A stretch of 64,000 bases of DNA, from assembly GCF_017875765.1 (NCBI RefSeq), contig NZ_JAGGNA010000001.1, forward strand, positions 1,173,501-1,237,500, read 5' to 3'. The notes beneath the pieces are model-generated. The model was not told the origin of the DNA, did no database searches, and saw only the letters and a list, made by a program, of their open reading frames with translations. Source of the stretch: Flavobacterium sp. CG_23.5 (lineage in GTDB: Bacteria > Bacteroidota > Bacteroidia > Flavobacteriales > Flavobacteriaceae). Shown here piece after piece: positions 35,794 through 47,100 of this stretch. Within the stretch, counting starts at the first letter, position 1, and each line of letters opens with the position of its first letter. The translations under genes and the position numbers were made by a program.

Positions 35794-36144
35794 ATGGCAG
35801 ATTTAATGAAATTCGTTCAAGACGAATTCGTAACAAGAAAAGAATTCCCAGTTTTTGCAGCTGGAGACACTATCACCGTTTACTACGAAATTAGAGAGGG
35901 TGAAAAAACTAGAACACAGTTTTTTAAAGGAGTTGTTATTCAAAGAAGAGGTTCTGCTAATACAGAAACTTTTACTATTCGTAAAATGTCAGGTGCTATT
36001 GGAGTAGAGCGTATCTTCCCAGTTAACTTACCAGCTTTGCAAAAAATTGAAATCAACAAAAAAGGTGCAGTTCGTAGAGCTAGAATTTTCTACTTCAGAG
36101 AACTTACTGGTAAAAAAGCTAAAATTAAAGACAAAAGAAGATAG
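35794..36144 (+). CDS. rplS: 50S ribosomal protein L19
   Basis: 116 residues, normal L19 length. The core GDTITVYYEIREGEKTRTQ, then FKGVVIQRRGSANTETFTIRK and the closing RRARIFYFRELTGKKAKIK are all typical. L19 sits at the 30S-50S interface. It is followed by a strong terminator, so it ends its transcription unit. Confidence 0.98.
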   Translation: MADLMKFVQDEFVTRKEFPVFAAGDTITVYYEIREGEKTRTQFFKGVVIQRRGSANTETFTIRKMSGAIGVERIFPVNLPALQKIEINKKGAVRRARIFYFRELTGKKAKIKDKRR

Positions 36145-36164
36145 TCAACTATCTCTTTACTATA

Positions 36165-36197
36165 AAAAATCCCCAACAATGTTGGGGATTTTTTTTT
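36165..36197 (+). terminator. Intrinsic terminator after rplS
   Basis: AAAAAATCCCCAAC-AAT-GTTGGGGATTTTTT with a long T-run. Confidence 0.93.
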
Positions 36198-36378
36198 GGA
36201 ATAAATTTAATTTGGCTTTTTTGCATTATCTACATTAATTTACGGTTCTTATTTGGTAAAAAAAGAATATTATATTTTTCATATTCTCTTTTTAAGCAAT
36301 TAAAAATAACAATTTAGCAATTAGATTTGATCAAAAAAAGTAAATGTAAACGCATTTTCTTTTACGATAACGTTTTAT

Positions 36379-36386
36379 TACATTTG
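36379..36386 (+). promoter_or_regulatory. Probable icd promoter -7 element (TACATTTG)
   Basis: TACATTTG, 43 bases before the icd ATG. Confidence 0.45.
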
Positions 36387-36428
36387 TAGTCACGTTTTTA
36401 AAATAAATAAATTACACATCAATACATT

Positions 36429-37655
36429 ATGACAAAAATTAAAGTAGCCAATCCAGTGGTTGAATTGGATGGAGATGAAATGACACGAATTATTTGGTCT
36501 TTTATTAAAGAAAAACTAATTCTTCCTTATTTAGATTTAGACATTAAATATTACGATTTAGGAATTGAAAACAGAGATGCAACTAATGATCAAATTACTA
36601 TTGATTCTGCAGAAGCGATAAAAAAATACAATGTAGGAATTAAATGTGCTACGATTACTCCTGATGAAGATCGTGTCAAAGAATTTGGTTTAAAGAAAAT
36701 GTGGAAATCACCAAACGGAACTATCCGTAATATTGTAGGTGGTACCGTTTTCCGTGAACCAATTATCATGAAAAATGTTCCTCGTTATGTACAAGGATGG
36801 ACTCAGCCAATTGTTATTGGTCGTCACGCTTTTGGAGATCAATACAAAGCGACAGATACTGTTATAAAAGGAAAAGGAAAATTAACTATGACTTTTGTAC
36901 CTGAAGATGATGGTGAAACAAAAACATGGGAAGTATATGATTTTGAAGGTGATGGAGTTGCTATGGCAATGTACAACACGGACGAAAGTATTTATGGTTT
37001 TGCTCATTCTTCTTTCCAAATGGCTTTGACTAAAAAATGGCCATTATACCTTTCTACTAAAAATACTATTTTGAAAGCTTATGATGGGCGTTTCAAAGAT
37101 ATTTTTGAAGAAGTTTACCAAAAAAACTACAAAACTCAATTCGCTGAAGCTGGAATTACTTATGAGCACCGATTAATCGATGACATGGTTGCTTCTGTAA
37201 TGAAATGGAGCGGTGGTTTTGTTTGGGCTTGTAAAAACTACGATGGTGATGTACAATCTGATACTGTTGCGCAAGGTTTTGGTTCTTTAGGATTAATGGC
37301 TTCTGTATTAGTAACTCCTGATGGAAAAACTGTAGAGGCTGAAGCAGCTCACGGAACGGTAACAAGACACTTTAGACAACACCAACAAGGAAAAGCGACT
37401 TCTACTAATCCAATTGCATCTATTTTTGCTTGGACAAGAGGATTGGAACACAGAGGTAAATTAGACGAAAATCAACCATTAATTGATTTCTGTCACGCCT
37501 TAGAACAAGTGTGTATCGACACGGTTGAAAGCGGAAAAATGACTAAAGATTTAGCCATGTTAGTTAAACCAGAAGGTTTAACTGCTGCTGATTATTTAAC
37601 TACCGAAGATTTCTTGGCGGCAATAAAACAAAATTTAGATGCTAAATTAGCATAA
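36429..37655 (+). CDS. icd: NADP-dependent isocitrate dehydrogenase (eukaryotic-type homodimer)
   Basis: 408 residues, matching the eukaryote-like type II IDH and not the E. coli type. Converts isocitrate to 2-oxoglutarate with NADP+ in the TCA cycle. Signature blocks include [31 protein letters not shown] (substrate loop), [12 protein letters not shown], the metal site in the [20 protein letters not shown] region and cofactor loop AAHGTVTRH. It feeds 2-oxoglutarate to the glutamate synthase encoded further on. Single gene with its own promoter and terminator. Confidence 0.96.
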   Translation: MTKIKVANPVVELDGDEMTRIIWSFIKEKLILPYLDLDIKYYDLGIENRDATNDQITIDSAEAIKKYNVGIKCATITPDEDRVKEFGLKKMWKSPNGTIRNIVGGTVFREPIIMKNVPRYVQGWTQPIVIGRHAFGDQYKATDTVIKGKGKLTMTFVPEDDGETKTWEVYDFEGDGVAMAMYNTDESIYGFAHSSFQMALTKKWPLYLSTKNTILKAYDGRFKDIFEEVYQKNYKTQFAEAGITYEHRLIDDMVASVMKWSGGFVWACKNYDGDVQSDTVAQGFGSLGLMASVLVTPDGKTVEAEAAHGTVTRHFRQHQQGKATSTNPIASIFAWTRGLEHRGKLDENQPLIDFCHALEQVCIDTVESGKMTKDLAMLVKPEGLTAADYLTTEDFLAAIKQNLDAKLA

Positions 37656-37677
37656 ATCTATTTTTTTTATACATTAC

Positions 37678-37709
37678 AAAAGACAACCCGAAACGGTTGT
37701 CTTTTTTTT
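37678..37709 (+). terminator. Intrinsic terminator after icd
   Basis: AAAGACAACC-CGAAAC-GGTTGTCTTT followed by T residues. Confidence 0.92.
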
Positions 37710-37786
37710 ATCTTAGCAATACATTAACAATTGTTAAACAAGAATTAACTTCCATTTGTTGAAATTTGCAAATCAAAATCTAAGAA

Positions 37787-40168
37787 ATGATTACTAAGAA
37801 AAATATTGTCTTTTTTATTCTTTTATTATCCTCTCTAACTTCTTTCTCCCAAGATAAATTCACGATTAGCGGAACAATTATGGACGCTAACAGCAACGAA
37901 ACATTGATTGGCGTCAACATAATTATCCCACAGTTAAAAACTGGGGTAACTACAAATGAATATGGGTTTTACTCGCTTACGATTCCAAAAGGTGAGTACA
38001 CCGTTCAAATAAGTTATTTAGGTTACCAAACGATTGAAGAAAATATAAACGTAAACCAAAACACAAAACACAATTATAATCTTGCAAGCAATGAAACCGT
38101 TTTAAAAGAAGTTATAATTACGGATAATAAAACCAAAACCGATATACGGAAGCCGGAGATGAGCGTCAACAAACTCTCTATTTCAGCTATTAAGAAAATG
38201 CCAGTCGTACTAGGTGAAGTCGATGTTTTAAAGTCCCTTTTATTACTTCCTGGAGTTACTAATGCTGGTGAAGGCGCTTCCGGATTCAATGTTCGAGGTG
38301 GTGGTGCAGATCAGAATTTAATATTACTGGACGAAGCAACTATATTCAATTCGTCTCATGTCTTTGGCTTTTTCTCTGTTTTTAATCCAGATGCCATCAA
38401 GGATTTAAAATTATATAAAGGAGGAATTCCTGCTCGTTATGGAGGAAGAGCGTCTTCTGTTTTAGATATTTATCAAAAAGATGGTAGCAGTAAAGGATTT
38501 CATGTCAATGGTGGAATCGGATTAATCTCCAGTAGGATTTTGGTCGAAGGACCATTAGTAAAAGACAAAGGTTCCTTCCTTATTGGCGGTAGAAGTTCGT
38601 ATGCGCATTTATTCTTGAAACTATCCGAAGAACAAAAAAACAACTCTGCTTATTTCTATGATTTGAATACCAAACTGAGTTACAAGCTGAATCCAAATAA
38701 CAACTTATATTTATCGGGATATTTTGGAAGAGACGTTTTTAGCTTAAACAAAAGTTTTACTAATATTTATGGTAATACAACGGTCAATCTGAGATGGAAT
38801 CACTTATACTCCGAAAAATTATTTTCGAATTTGTCCCTTATTTACAGCGATTATTATTACGGTTTGGATTTGGACTTTGTTGGTTTCAAATGGGATTCCG
38901 GCATCAAGAATTACAATATCAAATACGATTTCAAAAACTATATTTCTGATAAATTCAAATTAAATTATGGTGTAAATGGGATTTATTACGAATTCAATCC
39001 TGGAACTATAAAACCATCTGATGCTAATTCCGGGATTAATTTTGATCAATTGGACAAAAAATATGCATTCGAGCCCGCATTATATATCAATGCTGATCAT
39101 GAAATTTCAGATAAAATATCAATTTCTTATGGGCTTCGTTATAGCCTATTTTATCGTTTAGGACAATCAACCGTAAATATTTATGAAAATGATAATCCGG
39201 TAACATTCAATCCGGATTTACAGATTTATCAAAAAGCGACTCCCATTGGAACAAAATTCTATGAGAAGAATAAAGTTATGAAAAGCTTCAATAATCTGGA
39301 ACCCCGTTTTTCATTTGCCTATCAAATCAATGATGAGCAATCTGTAAAAGCCAGCTACAACAGAATGGTCCAATATTTACAATTAATTTCAAACACCTCA
39401 TCTCCCACCCCGCTTGATGTTTGGACGCCAAGTGATGCTTTTATAAAACCCCAAATTGCAGATCAGGTGGCTTTGGGTTATTTCAAAAATTTTAAAGACG
39501 GAATGTATTCGCTTGAAGTAGAAACGTATTACAAAAAAGTAAAAAATCGACTGGATTATATAGACGGAGCAAATTTGATAGCCAATAAAGCAATTGAACA
39601 AGTGATACTTAACGGTCAATTAAGATCCTACGGATTAGAACTGATGCTCCGAAAAAACGAAGGAAAATTTAACGGATGGATTTCCTATACCTTATCCAAA
39701 TCTGAGCAGCAAACTCCGGGAAGAACACCCGTTGAAACCGGAATCAACAACGGAGCATGGTACAATTCTGTGTATGATAAATTGCACAATATTGCCATTA
39801 CGAGTTCTTATAAGTTAAATGAAAAATGGTCTTTTGGAGCCAATTTTGCCTTACAAACCGGACAACCCGTAACCTATCCTAACGGACAATATGAATATCT
39901 CGGAATAATTGTTCCAAGTTATGGTTTGAGAAACGAAAACCGCCTCCCAGCGTACCACCATCTCGATATTGCAGCAACTTTGACACCAAGAAAAAACATG
40001 GACAGAAACTGGAAAGGAGAATGGGTTTTTAGCATTTATAATTTGTACAACCGCAAAAATGCCGCTTCCATCAATTTCCGTCAAAATACAGATACAGGTA
40101 ATAATGAGGCAGTAAAAACTTCCATATTCGGGATCGTTCCAGCTATAAGTTATAACTTCAAATTTTAA
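37787..40168 (+). CDS. TonB-dependent receptor with N-terminal carboxypeptidase-like domain
   Basis: 793 residues. Signal peptide about 1-21 (ending TSFSQ), a CarboxypepD_reg-like beta domain (about 25-110, TISGTIMDANSNETLIGVN), a plug domain (about 130-240, with GFNVRGGGADQNLILLDEA and YKGGIPARYGGR), then a 22-strand barrel ending IVPAISYNFKF. It imports a bulky nutrient across the outer membrane with TonB energy. It is followed at once by a DUF4249 lipoprotein, a frequent partnership in Bacteroidetes. Not a SusC: it is too short and has no SusD partner. Substrate unknown. Confidence 0.92.
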   Translation: MITKKNIVFFILLLSSLTSFSQDKFTISGTIMDANSNETLIGVNIIIPQLKTGVTTNEYGFYSLTIPKGEYTVQISYLGYQTIEENINVNQNTKHNYNLASNETVLKEVIITDNKTKTDIRKPEMSVNKLSISAIKKMPVVLGEVDVLKSLLLLPGVTNAGEGASGFNVRGGGADQNLILLDEATIFNSSHVFGFFSVFNPDAIKDLKLYKGGIPARYGGRASSVLDIYQKDGSSKGFHVNGGIGLISSRILVEGPLVKDKGSFLIGGRSSYAHLFLKLSEEQKNNSAYFYDLNTKLSYKLNPNNNLYLSGYFGRDVFSLNKSFTNIYGNTTVNLRWNHLYSEKLFSNLSLIYSDYYYGLDLDFVGFKWDSGIKNYNIKYDFKNYISDKFKLNYGVNGIYYEFNPGTIKPSDANSGINFDQLDKKYAFEPALYINADHEISDKISISYGLRYSLFYRLGQSTVNIYENDNPVTFNPDLQIYQKATPIGTKFYEKNKVMKSFNNLEPRFSFAYQINDEQSVKASYNRMVQYLQLISNTSSPTPLDVWTPSDAFIKPQIADQVALGYFKNFKDGMYSLEVETYYKKVKNRLDYIDGANLIANKAIEQVILNGQLRSYGLELMLRKNEGKFNGWISYTLSKSEQQTPGRTPVETGINNGAWYNSVYDKLHNIAITSSYKLNEKWSFGANFALQTGQPVTYPNGQYEYLGIIVPSYGLRNENRLPAYHHLDIAATLTPRKNMDRNWKGEWVFSIYNLYNRKNAASINFRQNTDTGNNEAVKTSIFGIVPAISYNFKF

Positions 40169-40192
40169 GGCCCTATCCCTCAAATGGAGAAT
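40169..40192. repeat. Degraded copy of the post-stop GC-rich repeat
   Basis: GGCCCTATCCCTCAAATGGA aligns with the element at 35620 over most positions and likewise begins directly after a stop codon. Confidence 0.4.
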
Positions 40193-40207
40193 AAAAAACA
40201 AAAAATA

Positions 40208-41029
40208 ATGAAAAAAATAACATTTTATCTGATACTATTCATCGCTGTTTTTTCAACAAGTTGCGAAGACGTGATAGACGTAACTTTAGACAATGCTCCA
40301 TCAAAACTGGTTATTGAAGCAGCAATTAATTGGAAAAAAGGAACTTCTGGAAATCAACAAAGCATAAAACTAACCACCACAACTGGATTTTACAGCACTG
40401 AAATTCCAAAAGTTTCTGGAGCAACAGTTACTATAAAAAATAGTGCTAATGTTGTTTTTACATTTTCAGAAATAGCAAATACTGGCCAATATGCTTGCAC
40501 TACATTTGTTCCAGTTCTCAATGAGACCTACATGCTAACTGTGGTAAGCAAAGGAAATACCTATACCGCTACCGAAACCTTGAAACCTGTTACAGCCATT
40601 ACTAAAATTGTTCAAAACAATCAAGGTGGTTTAACAGGTAATGAAAAAGAAATTAAAACATTTTATCAAGATCCACCAAGTGAAACTAATTATTATCTAT
40701 ACAAATACGTTTACTCTAATCAGGTAAAATCAAACTTTTATGTCGATCAGGATGAGTTTTTCAACGGAAATGAATTCTTCAGTATCTCGCAAAATGACGA
40801 CTTAAAAAAAGATGATAAAATTGAGGTTAGTCACTTTGGAATTTCTAAAGCCTATTACAACTACATGAGTGTTTTGGTAAGTATTGCAGGAAATAATGGT
40901 GGCGGACCATTTCAATCTCCACCGGCAACCGTACGAGGAAATATCATCAATACCACTGATTCGGCTAATTATCCATTGGGCTATTTTACCCTTAGCGAAG
41001 TCGATATCAGAAATTATACGATTGAATAA
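40208..41029 (+). CDS. DUF4249 lipoprotein, partner of the TonB receptor
   Basis: 273 residues from ATG 40208; an upstream ATG at 40184 adds eight Lys-rich residues and fits less well. Lipobox FSTSC is followed by EDVIDVTLDNAPSKLVIEA, the hallmark start of DUF4249, then beta-rich Ig-like strands (VSGATVTIKNSANVVFTF; TYMLTVVSKGNTYTATE). It lies 39 bases after the TonB receptor and is surely in its operon. Probably a surface lipoprotein assisting substrate capture. Confidence 0.9.
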   Translation: MKKITFYLILFIAVFSTSCEDVIDVTLDNAPSKLVIEAAINWKKGTSGNQQSIKLTTTTGFYSTEIPKVSGATVTIKNSANVVFTFSEIANTGQYACTTFVPVLNETYMLTVVSKGNTYTATETLKPVTAITKIVQNNQGGLTGNEKEIKTFYQDPPSETNYYLYKYVYSNQVKSNFYVDQDEFFNGNEFFSISQNDDLKKDDKIEVSHFGISKAYYNYMSVLVSIAGNNGGGPFQSPPATVRGNIINTTDSANYPLGYFTLSEVDIRNYTIE

Positions 41030-41052
41030 GTACTAATTCTGAATTTATTTTA

Positions 41053-41194
41053 GAAGCTTTTCCAGCTTTCCATTACAAGTTCTCTGGTCAAAAAGTTTTT
41101 TTCCATTGTTCCAGCAAGAGCTTCCTTTGGTCGCTTTGCAAGAACAGGAAAAAATACTTTTTCCCTGCGTGAACTTTCCATTGCAATCTGGGCT
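41053..41194 (-). ncRNA. Flavo-1-like structured RNA element, long form (minus strand)
   Basis: Read on the minus strand it opens AGCCCAGATTGCAATGGAAA and closes GGAAAGCTGGAAAAGCTTC. It contains GCGACCAAAGGAAGCTCTTG at 41115-41134, matching the inner block of the copy at 937 with one change. It lies antisense in the gap between the DUF4249 and thiamin pyrophosphokinase genes, which both point right. Confidence 0.6.
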
Positions 41195-41310
41195 AAAGGA
41201 CAGTCGGAGTTTCCAGTTTGCATATTTTAACTAACTTTACAGTCTAGCATTTATGCAACTGTTCTCAATCGCCCAAATCTAATACCACAATTCTTAAATC
41301 TACAAGCCTC

Positions 41311-41973
41311 ATGTCCTCACATCATATCGTTCGCGACGACCAAGAACCCGCTTTAATAATTGCCAATGGTGCCGCATGCCATCCGGAATTATTAGGACAA
41401 TTATTAGAATGGTCCCCATTAGTTATTGTATTAGACTCCGCAATAGAAAGGGTAATGGAATTAGACATCAAAGTCGATGTGCTATTGGGAGATTTTGATC
41501 GAGGTTTTGATCCAGAGCAGTACCAAACTTCCCAATATCCAATTGAAATTATCCATACACCAGACCAAAACAAAACCGATTTAGAAAAAGCATTTGATTA
41601 TTTGATAAACCGAAAAATTCCAGCAGTAAATGTAGTTTGGGCAACCGGAAAAAGAGCAGATCATACGATTACAAATCTCACCAACATTGTCCGATACCGG
41701 GACTTATTGAAAATTGTAATCATGGACGACCATTCAAAAATATTTTTATTACCCAATAAATTTGAAAAATGGTACACTGCCAATACGCCTATTTCATTAA
41801 TTCCGGTGGGTCATGTTACAGGAATTCATTCTGAAAATTTATTTTATCCGTTAAAAGATGACAGTTTAACCATTGGTTACAGAACTGGAAGCAGCAACCA
41901 TGTCACTAAGGATGGCATGGTAACAATAGAACATAAAGCAGGAGATTTATTGATGATGGAATGCATGGATTAA
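41311..41973 (+). CDS. Thiamin pyrophosphokinase
   Basis: 220 residues. Transfers pyrophosphate from ATP to thiamin, making thiamin diphosphate. Family residues are visible: LLGDFDRGF (58-66) with metal-binding Asp, TPDQNKTDLEKAF (83-95), ATGKRADHTITN (111-122) and, in the C-terminal thiamin-binding domain, YRTGSSNHVT. Single gene. The usual thiN position in a salvage operon is not seen here. Confidence 0.92.
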   Translation: MSSHHIVRDDQEPALIIANGAACHPELLGQLLEWSPLVIVLDSAIERVMELDIKVDVLLGDFDRGFDPEQYQTSQYPIEIIHTPDQNKTDLEKAFDYLINRKIPAVNVVWATGKRADHTITNLTNIVRYRDLLKIVIMDDHSKIFLLPNKFEKWYTANTPISLIPVGHVTGIHSENLFYPLKDDSLTIGYRTGSSNHVTKDGMVTIEHKAGDLLMMECMD

Positions 41974-41976
41974 CAT

Positions 41977-42861
41977 TTATTGAATCTTCAACAAAGCATT
42001 TCTCACAATCTCATAATGACTCCAAGGAATAAAATGATTCGCCTTTTCAATCGTTATGATATCTATTGATTTAGCATTGACAAACTTTTTTTTCATAAAA
42101 GCGACATTACTATACGGTACCAAAACATCTTTTGTTCCATGAATAATAGTCACATCACAAGTGATTTTATTCAACTCTGGTTCTAAGGCTACCAAATCCT
42201 GTTTCAGCCACCAAAGTTCGTCATTTGAAGGTCGTAATGCTCCTGGAATCAAATACCGCAAAGGCGCTACTTTGATAGCTGTTCTCCATTTCTCCGGTTT
42301 CTCCGCTTTTGGGTCTAATGAACCTGCAAGTATAACCAATCTAGAATACCACGATGGATGATCTACAACAAGCTTAGTCACAACAGTTCCACCAACGGAA
42401 TGTCCCACCAAAATCAGCGGTTTTTTATTATCGATTTTTTTAATGAACTCCGATATCCGTTGAGATTGCACACTTAAATTTTGAGCATCACCAAAATTAC
42501 TGGATCCAAAACCAGGTCGGTCAATGGCAATCATTCGGTATTTTTTCAACAGTAAAGTATCTTGAAGATATTCTTTGAAGGCATTCCAACTTCCCGGTGA
42601 ACCGTGAACAAAAAACAAAGTCGGATTTTGCGCATTACCCGTTGCTACATAATGTATTTTATATCCTTCAAAGGCCATTGTTTTATCCTGAAACGCTGTT
42701 TTTGAAGTAGCAAAAAATTTTGTAGTTTCCTTATCCGAAAATCGCATCGTCATACACGACTGACACATTACAATATAAAAAAACACTAAACTATAAACTA
42801 TATATCTCTTTTTGAAATGAAATGTAATGGGCATGAAAGTCATTTTATTTGTATTTTTCAT
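41977..42861 (-). CDS. Alpha/beta hydrolase with lipoprotein signal
   Basis: 294 residues from the ATG at 42861; inner ATGs at 42843 and 42834 are also possible because the signal segment begins only near residue 20. Hydrophobic stretch YIVYSLVFFYIVMCQSC ends in a lipobox-like Cys36. The hydrolase domain shows FVHGSPGSWNAF (84-95), DRPGFGSSNFG, nucleophile Ser155 in VGHSVGG, and HGTKDVLVPYSN with a later His (KANHFIPW). An envelope-anchored esterase or lipase-like enzyme of unknown substrate. Ends three bases from the convergent thiamin pyrophosphokinase gene. Confidence 0.85.
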   Translation of the reverse strand: MKNTNKMTFMPITFHFKKRYIVYSLVFFYIVMCQSCMTMRFSDKETTKFFATSKTAFQDKTMAFEGYKIHYVATGNAQNPTLFFVHGSPGSWNAFKEYLQDTLLLKKYRMIAIDRPGFGSSNFGDAQNLSVQSQRISEFIKKIDNKKPLILVGHSVGGTVVTKLVVDHPSWYSRLVILAGSLDPKAEKPEKWRTAIKVAPLRYLIPGALRPSNDELWWLKQDLVALEPELNKITCDVTIIHGTKDVLVPYSNVAFMKKKFVNAKSIDIITIEKANHFIPWSHYEIVRNALLKIQ

Positions 42862-42996
42862 AAAAGTAACCGTTTTTATGTTTCAAAAGAAAAATTACAG
42901 AATGATTTATGTTGAATTTCCTCTATTAAATATAGCAAAATTACCTAAACCCTTTTACAAAATACTTATGCTTATCTTTACATCGAAATATAGAAA

Positions 42997-43971
42997 ATGA
43001 AACCGAAAACGATTACCGAAAAGACCAATTTACATCCAAGAAATCTAGATAGATTTGGGTACAATTTTGAAGAATTAATCAAAGAAAATCCTGAATTAAA
43101 AAACTTTGTTGCCATCAATGAGCATCAAATAGAAACTATTGATTTTAGTAATCCTGATGCTGTTAAGTCGCTTAATAAAGCATTGTTAATACACCATTAC
43201 GATATCCAAGATTGGGATATTCCTGAAAATTATCTTTGCCCTCCCATCCCGGGAAGAGCAGATTACATCCATTATATTGCTGATTTATTGGCTTCGAGTA
43301 ACAACGGAATTATACCTGAGGGGGAAACAGTTCAAGGATTAGATATCGGTATTGGTGCCAATTGTATTTATCCGTTAATTGGAAATTCCGCTTACGGCTG
43401 GAGTTTTGTAGGTACCGATATTGACGAAAATGCCATTCAAAATTGCAAAAAAATCATCGCAGCGAATCCAAAGTTAATGGATCCAATAAGTTTACAATTG
43501 CAAACGGAGTCGCGCTTTATTTTTAAAAACATAATTACTCCTGAAGATAATTTTACGTTCACGATTTGCAATCCTCCTTTCCATGCTTCTCAAGATGAAG
43601 CTACAAAAAGTTCGGTGCGAAAAATAAATAATTTAGAGAATACCAAAACCACAACCCGAGGCGGAGCCGAACGGAGCGCAGCTAAACCTGTTTTGAATTT
43701 TGGTGGTCACAATGCTGAATTATGGTGTGAAGGTGGAGAATTGGGTTTTGTTACCCAAATGATCTATGAAAGTGCTAAATACCCAATGCAATGTTTGTGG
43801 TTCACCACTTTAGTATCGAAACAATCACATTTGTCCAGTCTATACAAAACATTAAATAAAGTAAATGCGGCTACCGTAAAAACAATTGATATGGCTCAAG
43901 GCCAAAAAACAAGTAGAATTGTAGCCTGGACTTTTATGAGTGAAGCACAACAGAAGGCTTGGAAGTTTTAA
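42997..43971 (+). CDS. rlmF: 23S rRNA (adenine-1618-N6)-methyltransferase
   Basis: 324 residues. Methylates A1618 of 23S rRNA with SAM. Visible: an RlmF-type N-terminus (NLHPRNLDRFGYNFEELI), SAM motif I LDIGIGANCIYPLIG (115-129), acidic loop GTDIDENAI (139-147) and the N6-adenine motif NPPFH (192-196). The GRADYIHYIADLLA segment (86-99) before motif I is typical of RlmF. Single gene. Confidence 0.95.
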   Translation: MKPKTITEKTNLHPRNLDRFGYNFEELIKENPELKNFVAINEHQIETIDFSNPDAVKSLNKALLIHHYDIQDWDIPENYLCPPIPGRADYIHYIADLLASSNNGIIPEGETVQGLDIGIGANCIYPLIGNSAYGWSFVGTDIDENAIQNCKKIIAANPKLMDPISLQLQTESRFIFKNIITPEDNFTFTICNPPFHASQDEATKSSVRKINNLENTKTTTRGGAERSAAKPVLNFGGHNAELWCEGGELGFVTQMIYESAKYPMQCLWFTTLVSKQSHLSSLYKTLNKVNAATVKTIDMAQGQKTSRIVAWTFMSEAQQKAWKF

Positions 43972-44187
43972 AATAGTAAGTAAACTATTATTGCATATTA
44001 TCAATTTTGACCCTATTACGAAATCAATAATTATCGTATCGTAAAAAACAAACTTCTAAACTGTCTTTCTTATAAAAAAAGACGCAAATAAAAATAATTT
44101 GTGATTTAACAGTTTCAAAGTCAGATAAAAAGAAAATTAACGTTATTTTAGTAGTATTTTAGCACCTACAAACTTAAATAACCAAAA

Positions 44188-47100
44188 ATGAAAAAACTTC
44201 TCTTTATTCTGACCTTAATTTTTACAGCAGGAATAACTGCTCAGGAAATTAAAGTTTCGGGTACTGTTACTGATGAATCAAAATCTACTTTACCAGGAAC
44301 AACTATTATTGTAAAAGACACAAAAAAAGGAACCACAACTGATAGTGATGGTAATTATACGATTAGTGCAAAAGTCGGAGACGTTCTTCAGTTTTCCTAC
44401 GTTGGCTTAGATACCAAAAGCATTTCCGTTACAGGAAGCACTCTAAATGTTACTTTAATGGGAAGTGGTGAAACACTTCAGGATGTTGTTGTAATTGGTT
44501 CTCGTAATCCTACTCGAACTGTAACCGAATCTGCTGTACCAATTGATGTGATTAGCATGAAAGAAATTGCGTCACAAGGACCCCAAGTAAATTTAAATCA
44601 AATTTTAAACATGGTTGCGCCATCGTTTACATCCAATACGACAACCGTTGCTGATGGAACGGATCATATCGATCCAGCACAATTAAGAGGTTTAGGACCA
44701 GACCAAGTATTGGTTTTGGTAAACGGAAAAAGAAGACACACTTCTTCTTTAGTTAATATCAATGGTTCACCAGGAAGAGGATCTGTGGGAACGGATTTAA
44801 ATGCAATTCCAGCATTTGCAATTGAAAAAATAGAAGTATTGAGAGATGGTGCATCTGCACAATACGGCTCAGATGCTATTGCGGGTGTTATCAACATTAA
44901 CGTAAAGAAAAATACCAATAAACTAGACGTAGCACTTTTTACTGGCAGTAATTTTGCTAAAGGCGCAAACGACCATACTGGTGGTCATGATGGAAACAAT
45001 TATCAGTTAGATCTGAATTATGGAACTGGACTTGGAAAAGAAAAAAGTTTCATTAATGCCACCGGTAGTTTCCAATTAAGAGACGCAACAAGCAGAGCGA
45101 AAGATGTAACTGGAAATTTATTTAACGCTTACAATGCAGTTGAACAAAGAGCCGCAGAAGCTGGAACAAATATCAATGCATTGTTTGGAAATATAGGTAC
45201 GGCAACAAGTCCTACAGCCAATCAAGCTCAAATAATTTCAGCGATTAAAACCTACGCGCCTTCTGTAAATTATTTTACAGCGGCACAACAAACTTCAATT
45301 GCCGCTGCAACTTCATTATATGGTCCAACTGGATTACAAACTGTGTTAAACTTTGATGCAACAGCAGGGGAATTAGCGTATAGAAATTTGGAAAGAAAAG
45401 ATTTCAATATGAAAGTAGGTCAATCTTCATTATCCAGCGCACAATTCTTTTTGAATGCTGCTTATCCTATTAACGACAATCTTGAAATATATGCTTTTGG
45501 AGGAACTAGTTATAGAACTGGTGAAGCCGCTGGTTTTTACAGAAAACCAAACCAATCGAGATCATATACCGGATTATATCCAAATGGTTTTTTACCAGAA
45601 ATTCATTCAACGATAAATGACATTTCTGCTGCGGCGGGATTGAGAGGTAAAATATTTGAAACTTGGAATTTTGACTTAAGTAATACTTTTGGAAAAAACA
45701 CTTTCGATTATAATATTGAAAATACTGTAAATGCTACTTTAAGAGAAAAGTCAGCTACAAAATTTGATGCTGGTGGATTAGGTTTTTCTCAAAACACAAC
45801 AAATTTTGACATTAGTAAAAAATTCGATGCATTAAACGTCGCTTTTGGTGCTGAATACAGACATGAAAACTTCAAAATTACTGAAGGAGAACGTGATTCA
45901 TATAATCTATATGATATTAATGGCGCAGTTGTAACAGGAACAACACCCGCTAATATCAAAGTAACCGACTTTTACGGTTCTGCAAGACCAGGTGGAGCAC
46001 AAGTGTTTCCAGGTTTTAGACCTGCAAATGCAATTGACAAAGGACGTAATAGTGTAGCCGTTTATGCGGATTTAGAATATGATGTGACGACCAAATGGTT
46101 AGTTAACGGAGCAGTTCGTTTCGAAAACTATTCTGATTTTGGGAATACCACGAACTACAAATTAGCTTCTCGTTATAAAGTAACAGACAACATTAATATT
46201 CGTGGAGCAGTTTCTACAGGATTTAGAGCGCCATCATTACACCAAATCTATTTCAATTCAACTGCGACGCAATTCGTAGGCGGTGTACCATTTGAAGTTG
46301 GTACATTTAGTAATGATTCCCAAGCTGCCAAGTTATTAGGAATTCCTACTTTGAAACAAGAAGAATCACAAAGTGCGAGTATCGGTTTTACAGCTAAAAT
46401 TCCATCTGCCAATATTACTTTGACTGCTGATGGTTACATTGTGAAAATTAAAGATAGAGTAACTCTTACTGATCAGTTTGCAAGACCAGGAGGAACTCCT
46501 GCAGTTGGAACTCCTGCCTATACATTAAATGCCGCATTTGATGCTGCAGGAGCAACTGCCGCAACGTTCTTTGCTAATGCAATTGACACCGAATCTAAAG
46601 GTATTGATGTTGTTATTAGCCATAAAGCCAATTTAGGAGAAGGTATATCTTTAAAAACAGATTTATCAGGAACAATTTCAAATACTCGTAAAGTAGGTGA
46701 CATTCATGCTTCACCAATTCTAGAATCTGCAGGACAAGTAAACAGATATTTTTCTGAATCCAGTAGAGTCTATTTGCAAGAAGCGATACCTAGAGTTAAA
46801 GCCAATTTAACAAACTCTCTTTCATATAAAAAATTCGATTTCTTCTTGAGAAATGTATATTTTGGTGAAGTGACTGACCCTAATGTTGCAGATGCTAATG
46901 GAGATGGAACGATTAATGCCATTGTAGTAAATAATAAGGCCGTAGAGAATGAACATCCAGTATGGGGTGCGAAAATTATTACTGACTTATCAGTAGGATT
47001 CAAAATTACGCCAGCAGCAAAAGTTGTGATAGGTGCAAATAATATTTTTGATATTTATCCTTCCTTAAATTTAGGACCTCAAACAATTGCACAAAGAGCT

